Shown piece after piece: positions 16,101 to 24,610 of a stretch of 64,000 nt of DNA. The notes under the pieces are model-generated. The model did not search any database and was not told the DNA's origin. It worked only from the letters and a program-made list of their open reading frames with translations. The number at the start of each line of letters is the position of its first letter. The stretch's first letter is position 1. The translations under genes and the position numbers were made by a program. Origin of the DNA: Flavobacterium hibisci (GTDB taxonomy: Bacteria > Bacteroidota > Bacteroidia > Flavobacteriales > Flavobacteriaceae); the NCBI RefSeq assembly GCF_020026925.1, contig NZ_JAIQDW010000001.1, positions 372,001 to 436,000 of the forward strand. The letters are read 5' to 3'.

Positions 16101-17354
16101 ATGAAAAATTCTACTTCCTTAACATTTGGTGATATTTCATTTAAAGCTTCACATAACTCTTATGAGCGTAGTGAAACAATTTCTGAACAATTAGAATTTG
16201 ATCCTACAACACCTTATCAAAATGGCTGTATGGCCATTGAACTTGATATAATCAGGCAATCTAAAGATTATAAAAACGGAGAAATAACCAGCGGCTATTT
16301 TAAAGTGTCACATACCCCAGGCAACACTACTGCATCCCATCTTGACGAATGGTTAGGGTATATTTTTGGCTGGCATAATAACAATCCAACACATTTACCT
16401 GTAGTTGTTTATATTGATATTAAAAGTAGTGAAGGTGGTTATTTGGATTTTGGTGACAGAATAGATCAATATTTGAAGAAATATTTTGATGAATCAATAA
16501 TTTATACACCTGGTAAATTATATTTATCTGTACAAAAAGAAAATAATGACACTTATAATGACTTATGTTCATTTGTGGTTCAGAAAGGCTGGCCTCGAAT
16601 TGATCAGATGCTAGGGAAAATTATCTTTTGTCTAACAGGGAATCCAGATTGGAAAAAAGAATACGCTGATTCACCAGATTTGCTAACTTCAAGACTCTGC
16701 TTTAGTGATGATGGAGCCCAATACGAGACTCCTCCGACAAAAGGAAATAGAGTATTTTTCAATTTTGATACAAAAAAGAAAGATAAATGGAATGAGTTTA
16801 TAAAAAATTATAGCACAAAAAATTTAATTACCCGTGTATATAAAGTGAATGATGCAGATCTTTGGGAAAAAGCACTGAATTGTACATTTAGCGCAATTGC
16901 TACAGATAAAATTAAAAACCATAAATGGGCATATGTAAGCAATGAAAGATATCCTTATCTTAAAAAAAGGGTAAATCTGTCTCCACTTCCACCTTCTAAA
17001 CTTAAATCAATGAAAAATATTGCTAATAAGGAGTACAGAACTGATCATGCAACAAAAATGAGCAAAGATTATAAAAAAACAAATTGTGATTTTTATTTTG
17101 AAAGCCAATATGACGGGAATGATATTTTCGCTATAAAGAACAAAAAGAATAATAAATATTTTTCTGATCATATTACCATTATGAAAAGTGAAGTAAAAAG
17201 TATTAATGAAAAATGGAGACTAATCAAAGTTGAAGGAACTGTAAATCGGTATTATATTCAAAATTTAGGTAATTTAAAATACATGACTAAGAGAGCTTCT
17301 CAATTATCTAAAGAAAATGGCAGCAATGAAATTTATGAATTAGAAGAAAGATAA
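16101..17354 (+). CDS. PI-PLC-superfamily phosphodiesterase-like protein without signal peptide
   Basis: This 417-residue protein has the marks of a phosphatidylinositol-specific phospholipase C barrel: KASHNSYE with His18, AIELDI with Glu47 and Asp49, KVSHTPGN with His71, then VVVYIDIKSSEGG. These match the catalytic His pair and metal ligands of Ca-dependent PI-PLC families. The barrel ends near residue 300. The last 100 residues (FAIKNKKNNKYFSDHI, WRLIKVEGTVNRYYIQN) look like a beta-trefoil or similar binding module, which is a weaker call. No signal peptide, lipobox or T9SS tail is visible, which is odd for this family. The gene follows the LytTR operon and carries the shared GAACA operator. 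The substrate could be a phosphoinositide or other phospho-lipid. Confidence 0.7.
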   Translation: MKNSTSLTFGDISFKASHNSYERSETISEQLEFDPTTPYQNGCMAIELDIIRQSKDYKNGEITSGYFKVSHTPGNTTASHLDEWLGYIFGWHNNNPTHLPVVVYIDIKSSEGGYLDFGDRIDQYLKKYFDESIIYTPGKLYLSVQKENNDTYNDLCSFVVQKGWPRIDQMLGKIIFCLTGNPDWKKEYADSPDLLTSRLCFSDDGAQYETPPTKGNRVFFNFDTKKKDKWNEFIKNYSTKNLITRVYKVNDADLWEKALNCTFSAIATDKIKNHKWAYVSNERYPYLKKRVNLSPLPPSKLKSMKNIANKEYRTDHATKMSKDYKKTNCDFYFESQYDGNDIFAIKNKKNNKYFSDHITIMKSEVKSINEKWRLIKVEGTVNRYYIQNLGNLKYMTKRASQLSKENGSNEIYELEER

Positions 17355-17401
17355 ACATCTTAAAATTAATAATTAATAGATACATGATAAATCCTATTTG
17401 T

Positions 17402-19033
17402 ATGAAAAAAAATACTTATTTACTAGTCGTATTTTTCACTTTTTGTTTTATTAAAATATACGCACAGCCAGACGTTAATACTATTAACAATCAAACAGTC
17501 TGTAATGGTTCTTCAGTAAGTGCAATTAATTTTAGTAGTCCTGTTAACCTGGGGGTGCTTTGCGGAGAGGCAAATGAAGGCAGTAATCTAACCCTATCTG
17601 CTCCATTTGGTGCTATATTTACTGATTTATATTTTGCCAGTTATGGAAATCCTACAGGTAGCTGTACTACTTTATTTCGGGGTTTCTGCCATTCAGCAAA
17701 TAGTGAAAGCGTAGTAGAAGCGGCTGCCATAGGAAAAAATTCATTTAGTCTTGCTGCTTCGAATGACAATTTTGGAGACCCTTGTAATGGTGTAACAAAA
17801 AAACTAAAGGTACAATTGATTTATACCCCCCCTCCGGTTACCTACAACTGGACGAATGACAATACCTCTATTGGCCTTGCTGCATCTGGCACAGGTAACA
17901 TCCCTTCGTTTAAAGGTATTAATAATAGCAATGTGCCAGTTACCTCCACGATAACAGTTACACCAACCTATGGAGGTGCCTCTGGTCAAGGTACTCCTAA
18001 AACATTTACTATTACTGTAAATCCTTCACCGAAGATTGTGAATCAACCTTTTTCAAGCCAAGTTTGCTCTAATGAAGCTATCTCATTTACTGCTAATGTA
18101 AGTAATGCGACAAATTATCAGTGGCAGGTATATATGGGTGGGTCATCTTACATTAATATATCGAACATTCCACCATACTCAGGAGCAAATACACCAACGC
18201 TGACTATTAGCGATACATCAACATTAAGTACTGATTACATATATAGATTAGTAGCTTCAGGAAATTGTGGTTCACAAGTAATAACCAATCTTGTGTCATT
18301 TGCTCAAAGAATTAGTTTTATTATGTCTTTTAGAAATGTTAGTTGTAATGGAAAATCTGACTCAGCCATAAATTTAACTCCAATGGGAGGAACTGCTCCA
18401 TACACAACCATCTGGAATGACGGTATAACTACTGAAGATAGGATGAATATTAGTGCAGGTACATATGAAGTAAAAATAACCGATGCTAATGGCTGTACCA
18501 AATCTGGTTCCGTAACTATTACACAGCCAAATGCAGTTAGCTCTCCAACAGGAGTTTCTATACAAAGTTTTAACGCAGGGGATAATTTAGGGATATTAGC
18601 TGTGAATGGACAAAATATTAAATGGTATGCCACTGCTCAGGACGCAGCCAATTATACGAATCAATTACCTTCAAATTCTTTACTCATGAATAACACAACG
18701 TACTATGCAACCCAATCCATTGGTGGTTGTGAATCTCGTACTTCTTTAGCAATTAAGGCATATAATCCCCTCTTGTCTGTTGATGATAATATAAAATCTG
18801 ATGTAGCACTAACCCTGTACCCAAATCCGGTAAAAGATTTTTTGTATTTTAATGCTGAAAATAAAATTAGTAAAATTGCTGTTTTTGAGATTAATGGAGG
18901 GAAAGTGCTTGAAAAAATATTAAATGGTGGTCACGAAGTAAATGTTCAGTCTTTGGTTGGAGGAGTTTACCTAATTAAGGTATTTAATGAAAATGAAGAG
19001 GAAATAAAAACACTTAAATTTTTTAAAGATTAA
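17402..19033 (+). CDS. T9SS-exported multidomain protein with SUEL lectin and SprB repeat
   Basis: This 543-residue protein was started at the second ATG, where a clean signal peptide begins (MKKNTYLLVVFF...YAQ); an ATG six codons earlier also exists. Next is a SUEL/rhamnose-binding-lectin-like domain (about 45-140: LTLSAPFGAIFTDLYFASYG, AASNDNFGDPC, with most of the expected cysteines). Then come PKD-like and Ig-like segments (PKTFTITVNP, NYQWQVYMGG), an SprB repeat (VSCNGKSDSAINLTPMGGTA, YEVKITDANGCT), and a type A T9SS sorting domain (LYPNPVKDFLYFN...GVYLIKVF). It should be secreted and anchored on the cell surface, where it may bind rhamnose- or galactose-containing glycans. A terminator follows. 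Confidence 0.85.
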   Translation: MKKNTYLLVVFFTFCFIKIYAQPDVNTINNQTVCNGSSVSAINFSSPVNLGVLCGEANEGSNLTLSAPFGAIFTDLYFASYGNPTGSCTTLFRGFCHSANSESVVEAAAIGKNSFSLAASNDNFGDPCNGVTKKLKVQLIYTPPPVTYNWTNDNTSIGLAASGTGNIPSFKGINNSNVPVTSTITVTPTYGGASGQGTPKTFTITVNPSPKIVNQPFSSQVCSNEAISFTANVSNATNYQWQVYMGGSSYINISNIPPYSGANTPTLTISDTSTLSTDYIYRLVASGNCGSQVITNLVSFAQRISFIMSFRNVSCNGKSDSAINLTPMGGTAPYTTIWNDGITTEDRMNISAGTYEVKITDANGCTKSGSVTITQPNAVSSPTGVSIQSFNAGDNLGILAVNGQNIKWYATAQDAANYTNQLPSNSLLMNNTTYYATQSIGGCESRTSLAIKAYNPLLSVDDNIKSDVALTLYPNPVKDFLYFNAENKISKIAVFEINGGKVLEKILNGGHEVNVQSLVGGVYLIKVFNENEEEIKTLKFFKD

Positions 19034-19060
19034 AGTAAACATACATAAATAGCAATAAAT

Positions 19061-19094
19061 GCCCTGTTACAAATTGACAGGGCTTATTTTTGTT
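19061..19094 (+). terminator. Terminator after the T9SS lectin gene
   Basis: GCCCTGT (19061-19067) pairs with ACAGGGC (19077-19083) across a 9-base loop, followed by TTATTTTTGTT. It lies 28 bases past the stop codon. Confidence 0.8.
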
Positions 19095-19287
19095 AATATG
19101 ATTATCTGACAGAAGATAATTTTTAATGTTAATAACACCTGTAAATACTGTTTTTTTATTTTTTTTTAATTAAAAACAAACTAAGTTTCTGAAAATCAGT
19201 ATTTTATTTATTAAATTTGATTTGCTCCACTACTGTATAAGCCAACCTGCTTATTTTAAAAAATAGTATCAATTTAATTCAACTGCA

Positions 19288-20070
19288 ATGGCAACAGTAC
19301 CTCCGGACAAAAAGAGTAATTACGAAAAATTATTTGCTTCCTGTATCATAAGAGATAGTAAATACCCTGAAATTGACAAAATGATAGCTAAAATGGTTTT
19401 GAACAAAGCCAGATATGAATCTGTGGGCGACCGATTAAATATCCCATGGTTTGTCATTTCAATTATACATTGTATGGAAGCTAGTTTAAGATTTGATACC
19501 CATTTACATAATGGTGATCCTCTTAAAGAGCGTACAGTACAAGTTCCTGTAGGGCGTCCAAAAATGGGAAACCCGCCATTTACATGGGAAGAAAGCGCCA
19601 AAGATGCTTTAATCTATGACAGACTTAATACATGGACAGACTGGAGCATTGCCGGAATTCTTTATAAATTTGAATTGTATAATGGATTAGGTTATTACAG
19701 ACAAGGCATTAATTCGCCTTATTTGTGGAGCTATTCTAATCATTATACAAAAGGAAAATATGTCCAGGATGGACGATATGATCCCACCGCTATTTCTAAG
19801 CAATGCGGTGCAGCGGTATTGTTACGTCGCATGAGCGAACAAAAGCTCATAACATTGCCAAATGGGAACTTACTGGAACAAATCCTTGAATTGGGAAACA
19901 AAACACTATACTACTCCGGTACCGTTACCAATGAAGCCAAAGAATTACAAACACTTTTAAACAGAGCCGGATGCATACTAAGAGTTGATGGTAAGGCAGG
20001 CGAAAGAACTTCTACAGAATATTTTAAATTCAGTAAAAACTATTTAAAAGGAGATCCAAGAGAAGTCTAA
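19288..20070 (+). CDS. Lysozyme-like protein with C-terminal peptidoglycan-binding region
   Basis: This 260-residue protein resembles a lysozyme/endolysin-like family. The first 185 residues carry FVISIIHCMEASLRFDTHLH (candidate catalytic Glu64 beside His61), FTWEESAKDAL, and YLWSYSNHYTKGKYV. The last 65 residues (EAKELQTLLNRAGCILRVDGKAGERTSTEYFKFSKNYL) look like a peptidoglycan-binding helical repeat. No signal peptide or holin-like neighbour is seen, so how it would reach the wall is unclear. Family members occur in phages and bacterial genomes (recalled). It follows the T9SS lectin gene after a terminator, so it has its own promoter. A TGTATAAG box at 19234-19241 is present but lacks a good partner -7 element at 20 bases. 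Confidence 0.7.
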   Translation: MATVPPDKKSNYEKLFASCIIRDSKYPEIDKMIAKMVLNKARYESVGDRLNIPWFVISIIHCMEASLRFDTHLHNGDPLKERTVQVPVGRPKMGNPPFTWEESAKDALIYDRLNTWTDWSIAGILYKFELYNGLGYYRQGINSPYLWSYSNHYTKGKYVQDGRYDPTAISKQCGAAVLLRRMSEQKLITLPNGNLLEQILELGNKTLYYSGTVTNEAKELQTLLNRAGCILRVDGKAGERTSTEYFKFSKNYLKGDPREV

Positions 20071-20114
20071 AAAACAACTTAGTTTTCTAGTGATTAATAA
20101 TTTTGTGTTATCAT

Positions 20115-20142
20115 ATACCGATCGGTATTTTTGTTATATTTG
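20115..20142 (+). promoter_or_regulatory. TetR operator and -7 element, autoregulatory
   Basis: ATACCGATCGGTAT (20115-20128) is a perfect 14-bp palindrome lying just upstream of a perfect -7 element, TATATTTG (20135-20142). A bound repressor would sit between the -33 and -7 positions. A near-identical palindrome, ATACCGATTGGTAT, lies upstream of the thioesterase gene at 20773. Confidence 0.75.
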
Positions 20143-20168
20143 TTCAAAATTTATTCTGTTTGAACATT

Positions 20169-20753
20169 ATGAATACATCCGAATTTATATTAGATAAAGT
20201 AGCACCTATTTTTAATAAGCAAGGTTATGTTGGAACTAGTCTTTCAGATATAACTAATGCTACCGGACTTACAAAAGGAGCTATTTATTGCAATTTTTTA
20301 AATAAGGAGGATTTAGCATTAAAATCTTTTCAGTTAAATGTAAATCTGGCCATAAAACCACTATTCAGGATAATTGCCAATATGCAAGGCAGTTTGAATA
20401 AACTACAAGCCATAACAAATTACCATCGAAGTTATTATGATTTAGTCAAAGATCGTGGCGGATGTCCTATGCTGCGTGTAGGTGTAGATACAAAGTTTAT
20501 TAATCCCCTACTGTTTGAAGAAGCTCAAAAATTATCCCTGAGATTTACTACCGGATTGGTAAATATTATACAGGAAGGCATTGATACTAATGAAATCAAA
20601 AAAGATACTAATCCGCTTCAATATGCCCAAATCATTTTATCGTTAATGGAAGGCAGCTCACTTCTGGCATTTACTCACGATGATTCGTCTTATATAGTAA
20701 ATTCTATGAATCATGTTGATACTATATTGATTGCGAGTATTAAAAAAGAATAA
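20169..20753 (+). CDS. TetR/AcrR-family transcriptional repressor
   Basis: This 194-residue regulator has an N-terminal TetR helix-turn-helix (FILDKVAPIFNKQGYVGTSL, TGLTKGAIYCNFLNKEDLAL) and a C-terminal ligand domain with RDRGGCPMLRVGVDT, typical of the TetR_C_16/YxaF-like group. I chose ATG 20169 because the longer frame from 20103 begins inside the operator. It probably represses itself and the thioesterase gene 53 bases downstream through matched ATACCGAtyGGTAT palindromes. It is similar in build to the TetR protein at 36255, but the operator cores differ (ACCGATCGGT against GACCGATTGGTC). The inducer is unknown. Confidence 0.92.
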   Translation: MNTSEFILDKVAPIFNKQGYVGTSLSDITNATGLTKGAIYCNFLNKEDLALKSFQLNVNLAIKPLFRIIANMQGSLNKLQAITNYHRSYYDLVKDRGGCPMLRVGVDTKFINPLLFEEAQKLSLRFTTGLVNIIQEGIDTNEIKKDTNPLQYAQIILSLMEGSSLLAFTHDDSSYIVNSMNHVDTILIASIKKE

Positions 20754-20772
20754 AAAAAATTTAACCTTACAG

Positions 20773-20786
20773 ATACCGATTGGTAT
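20773..20786 (+). promoter_or_regulatory. TetR operator upstream of the thioesterase gene
   Basis: ATACCGATTGGTAT differs by one base from the perfect palindrome in front of tetR. It lies 20 bases past the tetR stop codon and 20 bases before the thioesterase start. Confidence 0.7.
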
Positions 20787-20806
20787 TTGTGTAATTTATT
20801 TCGAAA

Positions 20807-21304
20807 ATGAATAAAATATTAAAAACAAAAAGAAAAATCAGATTTCAGGACTGTGATCCTTTTAATCATTTAAACAATTCAAAATACCTCGAATATTTTA
20901 TTAATGTCCGTGAAGACCAGATTGCAGAAAATTATGATCTGGATATTTTTAAATATATGAAAACAACAGGGCTTAGCTGGGTTGTTGCCTCCAATCAGAT
21001 AAGTTATGTAAGACCAGCCTTCACCATGGAAATAGTAGTAATAGAATCTCAATTGATTCAGTATACTGAAAACCTTCTTCTGGTTGAAATGAAAATGTGG
21101 AATGAAGATGAAACAGAATTAAAAGCTGTCCTCTGGATAAAGTTTATTCATTATAATATTCAGGCAAAAAAAGTAGCAAATCATTCTGATGATTTAATGA
21201 AATTATTTCAATCTGTTGTAATTCCTGTCAATCAGTCCATTTTTGAAAACAGATATTTAGAAATTATTCAGGAACTAAAAAATCGTATCTATACTGATTC
21301 ATAA
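20807..21304 (+). CDS. Acyl-CoA thioesterase, 4HBT hotdog family
   Basis: This 165-residue single hotdog-fold protein has the 4-hydroxybenzoyl-CoA thioesterase pattern: IRFQDCDPFNHLNNSKYLEYF near the N-terminus (Asp in the catalytic position of the family), then SNQISYVRPAF and LKAVLWIKFIHYNI. It should release acyl groups from CoA or an acyl carrier protein; the substrate is not evident. It sits under a TetR operator matching that of the upstream regulator, so it is the regulator's likely target. The polyketide operon begins 400 bases downstream, past a separately promoted small gene. A role in that pathway is possible but not shown. Confidence 0.88.
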   Translation: MNKILKTKRKIRFQDCDPFNHLNNSKYLEYFINVREDQIAENYDLDIFKYMKTTGLSWVVASNQISYVRPAFTMEIVVIESQLIQYTENLLLVEMKMWNEDETELKAVLWIKFIHYNIQAKKVANHSDDLMKLFQSVVIPVNQSIFENRYLEIIQELKNRIYTDS

Positions 21305-21341
21305 TAAATTATAAAGGGATTTTATAACTTTTCAAAATGAT

Positions 21342-21377
21342 TATATAAGTTAACCTGTTTTATTTCAGATAATTTTA
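21342..21377 (+). promoter_or_regulatory. Promoter of the 64-residue hydrophilic protein (TRTAAR-N20-TAnnTTTR class)
   Basis: TATATAAG (21342-21349), 20 bases, TAATTTTA (21370-21377); the start codon lies 25 bases further on. The layout is shared with eight other promoters in the window. Confidence 0.6.
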
Positions 21378-21401
21378 TAAAAAATTTAAAAGTTAAGAGA
21401 T

Positions 21402-21596
21402 ATGAACACAAATAATCAAAATCCGAAAAACACTAAAAACGGTAGTTCCGATCACCGTGTAGATACAAGAAAACATCAGTATAAAGATCATGATGAAGTC
21501 TTAACAAACGATAAAAATTATGATCCCGAAACTCAAAAATTCAAAGGAAAAGAACCTGAGTTTGATGATAAACTGAATAATGAAGAAAAAAAATAA
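21402..21596 (+). CDS. Small hydrophilic protein, unknown function
   Basis: This is a 64-residue, very hydrophilic protein rich in N, D, K and E, with no cysteine, no signal peptide and no predicted hydrophobic core. Pieces such as SSDHRVDTRKHQYKDHDE and YDPETQKFKGKEPEFDD suggest an unfolded or stress-type protein. I do not recognise a family. Its own promoter and a strong terminator bracket it, so it is a single-gene unit. The promoter layout is shared with the DUF892 genes and other small hydrophilic protein genes, which is the main clue to its role (probably stress-related). Confidence 0.75.
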   Translation: MNTNNQNPKNTKNGSSDHRVDTRKHQYKDHDEVLTNDKNYDPETQKFKGKEPEFDDKLNNEEKK

Positions 21597-21601
21597 AAAT
21601 T

Positions 21602-21637
21602 AAAACGTCTCAATAACAATATTTTGAGGCGTTTTTC
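21602..21637 (+). terminator. Terminator after the small hydrophilic protein gene
   Basis: AAAACGTCTCAA (21602-21613) pairs with TTGAGGCGTTTT (21624-21635), with one G-U pair, followed by T. It begins 6 bases past the stop codon and separates this gene from the polyketide operon. Confidence 0.85.
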
Positions 21638-21704
21638 TATTTCTGTGAAATCCTGTAATTCAAAAGAGGTAGATTATATGCGCTTTATTTGCTAAATTAG
21701 ATGT

Positions 21705-22826
21705 ATGAAAACAAAACCAGATGTAATAATCATTGGCGGCGGTCTGGCAGGTTTGACAGCAGCTATACATCTTTCTAAAAAAGGATTAAAGGTAATCTTA
21801 ATCGAAAAATCAGAGTATCCGCGGCATAAGGTATGCGGAGAATATATTTCTAATGAAGTCCTGCCCTATCTTCTTTGGCTTGATATAGATATTTTACAAT
21901 CGAATCCCCAACAGATTTCGTTTTTTGAATTTACAACTCAAAATGGCAAAATTGCTCGAACAAAACTTCCTCTTGGCGGATTTGGTATTAGCCGATACAT
22001 GCTGGATACTATTTTATATGAAAAAGCAGTATCAAATGGCTGCATTATTTTAAAAGAAACGGTTACAGATATTTCTTTTGAAAATGATGAATTTTCAGTT
22101 ACAATACCAAATCAAACAATACATTCAAAACTAGTTTTAGGAGCCTTTGGAAAACGCTCTAACATTGATCAGTTTTTAGCACGCGATTTTATAATGAAAA
22201 AATCACCATGGCTGGCGGTTAAAGCGCACTATTCTGGGAATGTTGCTAATGACCAGGTAGCACTTCATAATTTTAACGGAGGTTACTGTGGTGTTTCAAA
22301 GGTTGAAAACGATATCATAAACATCTGTTATCTTGCAGATTATACTTCTTTCAAAAAATATAAAAATATAGAGGATTATCAAAAAAATGTCCTTTACAAA
22401 AACAAGCACCTTAAATCTATTTTTGAAAACAGTACACTCTTGTTTGATAAGCCGCTTACTATCAGCCAGATTTCTTTTGATAAAAAACAGCCTGTAGAAG
22501 ACCATGTTTTGATGATTGGCGATGCTGCCGGACTTATTCATCCAATGTGTGGTAATGGAATGGCGATGGCGATACACAGCGCAAAAATAGCATCAGAATT
22601 AATACTTGAATATCATACAGGAACAATAACTTCAAGAGCTATTTTAGAAAAAAAATATGCGGCACAATGGCAGAAAAATTTCGGCAGGAGATTAGCAATG
22701 GGAAGGATTTTGGCAAGTGTCTTAACCAATAAAACAATAACAAACATATTTGTGTCGGTCGTTGCCTCAATGCCAGCATTATTATCCCAAATAATCAAAC
22801 AGACACACGGTAAACCAATAAGTTAA
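21705..22826 (+). CDS. FAD-dependent oxidoreductase (geranylgeranyl reductase/UbiH-like) of the polyketide operon
   Basis: This 373-residue flavoprotein has the Rossmann FAD motif IIGGGLAGLTAAIHLSKKG at the N-terminus, a HKVCGEYIS segment, and the second FAD motif MIGDAAGLIHPMCGNGMAMA near residue 270. This pattern belongs to the group that includes geranylgeranyl reductases and flavin hydroxylases. It is the first gene of a seven-gene operon; its TAA is followed directly by the ATG of the methyltransferase. In the streptomycete srs operon a type III PKS, a methyltransferase and a flavoprotein act in that pathway on a phenolic lipid, so a hydroxylation or oxidation of the polyketide product is likely here. 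A near -7 match, TTTATTTG, at 21684-21691 would give a very short leader. Confidence 0.88.
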   Translation: MKTKPDVIIIGGGLAGLTAAIHLSKKGLKVILIEKSEYPRHKVCGEYISNEVLPYLLWLDIDILQSNPQQISFFEFTTQNGKIARTKLPLGGFGISRYMLDTILYEKAVSNGCIILKETVTDISFENDEFSVTIPNQTIHSKLVLGAFGKRSNIDQFLARDFIMKKSPWLAVKAHYSGNVANDQVALHNFNGGYCGVSKVENDIINICYLADYTSFKKYKNIEDYQKNVLYKNKHLKSIFENSTLLFDKPLTISQISFDKKQPVEDHVLMIGDAAGLIHPMCGNGMAMAIHSAKIASELILEYHTGTITSRAILEKKYAAQWQKNFGRRLAMGRILASVLTNKTITNIFVSVVASMPALLSQIIKQTHGKPIS

Positions 22827-23540
22827 ATGGCAATAAACACAAAATACAGAACACAGGAAGCCGAAATAATGGACGATTTTTCACTTCAGGGAAGAGAACT
22901 CCGTATTGCTCTTGATCAGATTGCCCGTATTAATCAATTGCTTGGAGGCAATCAGGTTACACTTCACGGAATAAAAAAAATAATAAAAAAAATTAATGTT
23001 TCCCAGACAATCGTAATTGCTGATGTAGGCTGCGGTAACGGCGATATGCTGAGAATGCTGGCCGATTTTGGATTAAAAAACAATCTTAAATTTAAGCTTA
23101 TCGGAATTGATGCTAATGCCTTTACTGTAAATTATGCCCAAACATTATCTAACGATTACTCTAATATTGAGTATTTGTGTCTGGACATTTTTAGCGAAGA
23201 ATTTTCTACAATTAACTATGATATTGTACTATGCACCCTCACGCTGCACCATTTTACGGATGAACAAATATTAAATATAATTACTACCTTTAATAATAAC
23301 GCAGGCATTGGTATTGTTATCAATGATTTGCATCGCAGTAAATTGGCTTACAGGCTATTTAAATTGATTTGTATCGTTTTTAGTCTGGGCAAAATGTCGC
23401 GTGAAGATGGTCTTGTATCTATTTTAAGAGGATTTCGAAAAAAGGAACTGGAAGAGTTTTCAAAAAAACTGAATTTAAAAAACTATACCATAAATTGGAA
23501 ATGGGCTTTCCGCTACCAATGGATAATTACAAAAATATGA
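22827..23540 (+). CDS. Class I SAM-dependent methyltransferase of the polyketide operon
   Basis: This 237-residue protein has the SAM-binding motif I VADVGCGNGDMLRMLADFG preceded by I and A, an acidic post-I position in KLIGIDANAF, and motif IV region DIVLCTLTLHHFTDEQI. This is the usual pattern of class I O- or C-methyltransferases acting on small molecules. The start codon directly abuts the flavoprotein stop codon. The stop overlaps the polyketide synthase start as ATGA (23537-23540), so translation is coupled. Its likely job is to methylate the type III PKS product or its hydroxylated form. Confidence 0.88.
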   Translation: MAINTKYRTQEAEIMDDFSLQGRELRIALDQIARINQLLGGNQVTLHGIKKIIKKINVSQTIVIADVGCGNGDMLRMLADFGLKNNLKFKLIGIDANAFTVNYAQTLSNDYSNIEYLCLDIFSEEFSTINYDIVLCTLTLHHFTDEQILNIITTFNNNAGIGIVINDLHRSKLAYRLFKLICIVFSLGKMSREDGLVSILRGFRKKELEEFSKKLNLKNYTINWKWAFRYQWIITKI

Positions 23541-24589
23541 GTGTCAAAATAATAACTGTTGTTAAACAACTCCCGCAATATTCAAGAACAACAGAAGAAA
23601 TACTTCCGCTTTTGGATGGCTGGCTGACGGGTCAGGAAGAACGTTTTATAAAAAAAGTAAAAAAAATATTTGAAGGTGCTGCGGTAAGCAAACGTTATTC
23701 AATAATGGATCCGCTGGAGGTTTTTACAGCTACCTCTTTTGAAGATAAAAATGATATTTACAGTCGGGAAATGATTGTTTTGGGCGAAAAAGTTTTAGAA
23801 AAAGCGCTCGCTAAGGCAAGCTGGGATCCGCAAAGCGTTGACTATATTATTACTGTAAGCTGCACTGGTATCATGATTCCTTCTTTAGATGCGTATCTGA
23901 TCAATAAGATGAATCTCAGGCAGGACATCGTGCGTTTGCCTGTTACAGAAATGGGTTGCGCTGCAGGAATTTCTGGTATTATATATGCCAAAAACTTTCT
24001 GAAAGCCAATCCGGGAAAACGTGCTGTAGTGATAGCAGCAGAGTCTCCTACTGCAACATTCCAGCTTAATGATTTTTCGATGCCGAATATTGTAAGTGCT
24101 GCTATTTTTGGTGATGGCGTGGCATGCTGTCTTTTATCATCGTATGAAGAAGATCAAGGGCCTGAAATACTGGATGAGCAAATGTATCATTTTTATGATG
24201 CGGAACATATGATGGGTTTTAAACTTACCAATACCGGTTTGCAAATGGTATTGGATATTGAAGTCCCGGATACAATTGCGGCTCACTTTGGAGATATTAT
24301 CCATCCGTTTCTGAAGAAAAATAATTTAGAAATAAAAAATATTGATCATATGATATTTCATCCCGGAGGAAAAAAAATTGTCAATACAGTTGAATCTCTT
24401 TTTGCAGACCTGGATAAAAATATTGATGACACAAAAGAAGTATTAAAACAATACGGAAACATGTCGAGTGCTACTGTTCTTTATGTTTTGGAAAGAATTA
24501 TGAATAGTAATCCAAAACCCGGAGAAAAAGGACTAATGCTTAGCTTTGGTCCTGGATTTTCTGCTCAAAGAGTATTGTTGCAATGGTAA
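23537..24589 (+). CDS. Type III polyketide synthase (chalcone/stilbene synthase family)
   Basis: The 350-residue protein has the full catalytic triad: Cys141 in TEMGCAAGISG, His275 in MIFHPGGKK, and Asn308 in QYGNMSSAT, plus the closing LMLSFGPGFSAQR. It should condense an acyl starter with malonyl units and cyclise to a resorcinol, pyrone or similar ring. I start it at ATG 23537, which overlaps the methyltransferase stop by four bases, rather than at an in-frame ATG 42 bases earlier. The operon also encodes its own dehydratase, ketosynthase and carrier protein, so the starter may be delivered from that carrier rather than from CoA. This would be the key oddity of the system and is inference. 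Confidence 0.95.
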   Translation: MSVKIITVVKQLPQYSRTTEEILPLLDGWLTGQEERFIKKVKKIFEGAAVSKRYSIMDPLEVFTATSFEDKNDIYSREMIVLGEKVLEKALAKASWDPQSVDYIITVSCTGIMIPSLDAYLINKMNLRQDIVRLPVTEMGCAAGISGIIYAKNFLKANPGKRAVVIAAESPTATFQLNDFSMPNIVSAAIFGDGVACCLLSSYEEDQGPEILDEQMYHFYDAEHMMGFKLTNTGLQMVLDIEVPDTIAAHFGDIIHPFLKKNNLEIKNIDHMIFHPGGKKIVNTVESLFADLDKNIDDTKEVLKQYGNMSSATVLYVLERIMNSNPKPGEKGLMLSFGPGFSAQRVLLQW

Positions 24590-24610
24590 AAATTATCAGA
24601 TAAAAATAAA

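Noticed and set aside
17804..18633. Several minus-strand frames of 60-110 codons inside the T9SS lectin gene
   Set aside because: They mirror the low-complexity repeats of the real gene and show no domain, signal or promoter.
19234..19269. TGTATAAG box upstream of the lysozyme-like gene as a tenth stress-type promoter
   Set aside because: At 20 bases downstream there is no acceptable TAnnTTTR; the best candidate is at 22 bases and reads TAGTATCA.
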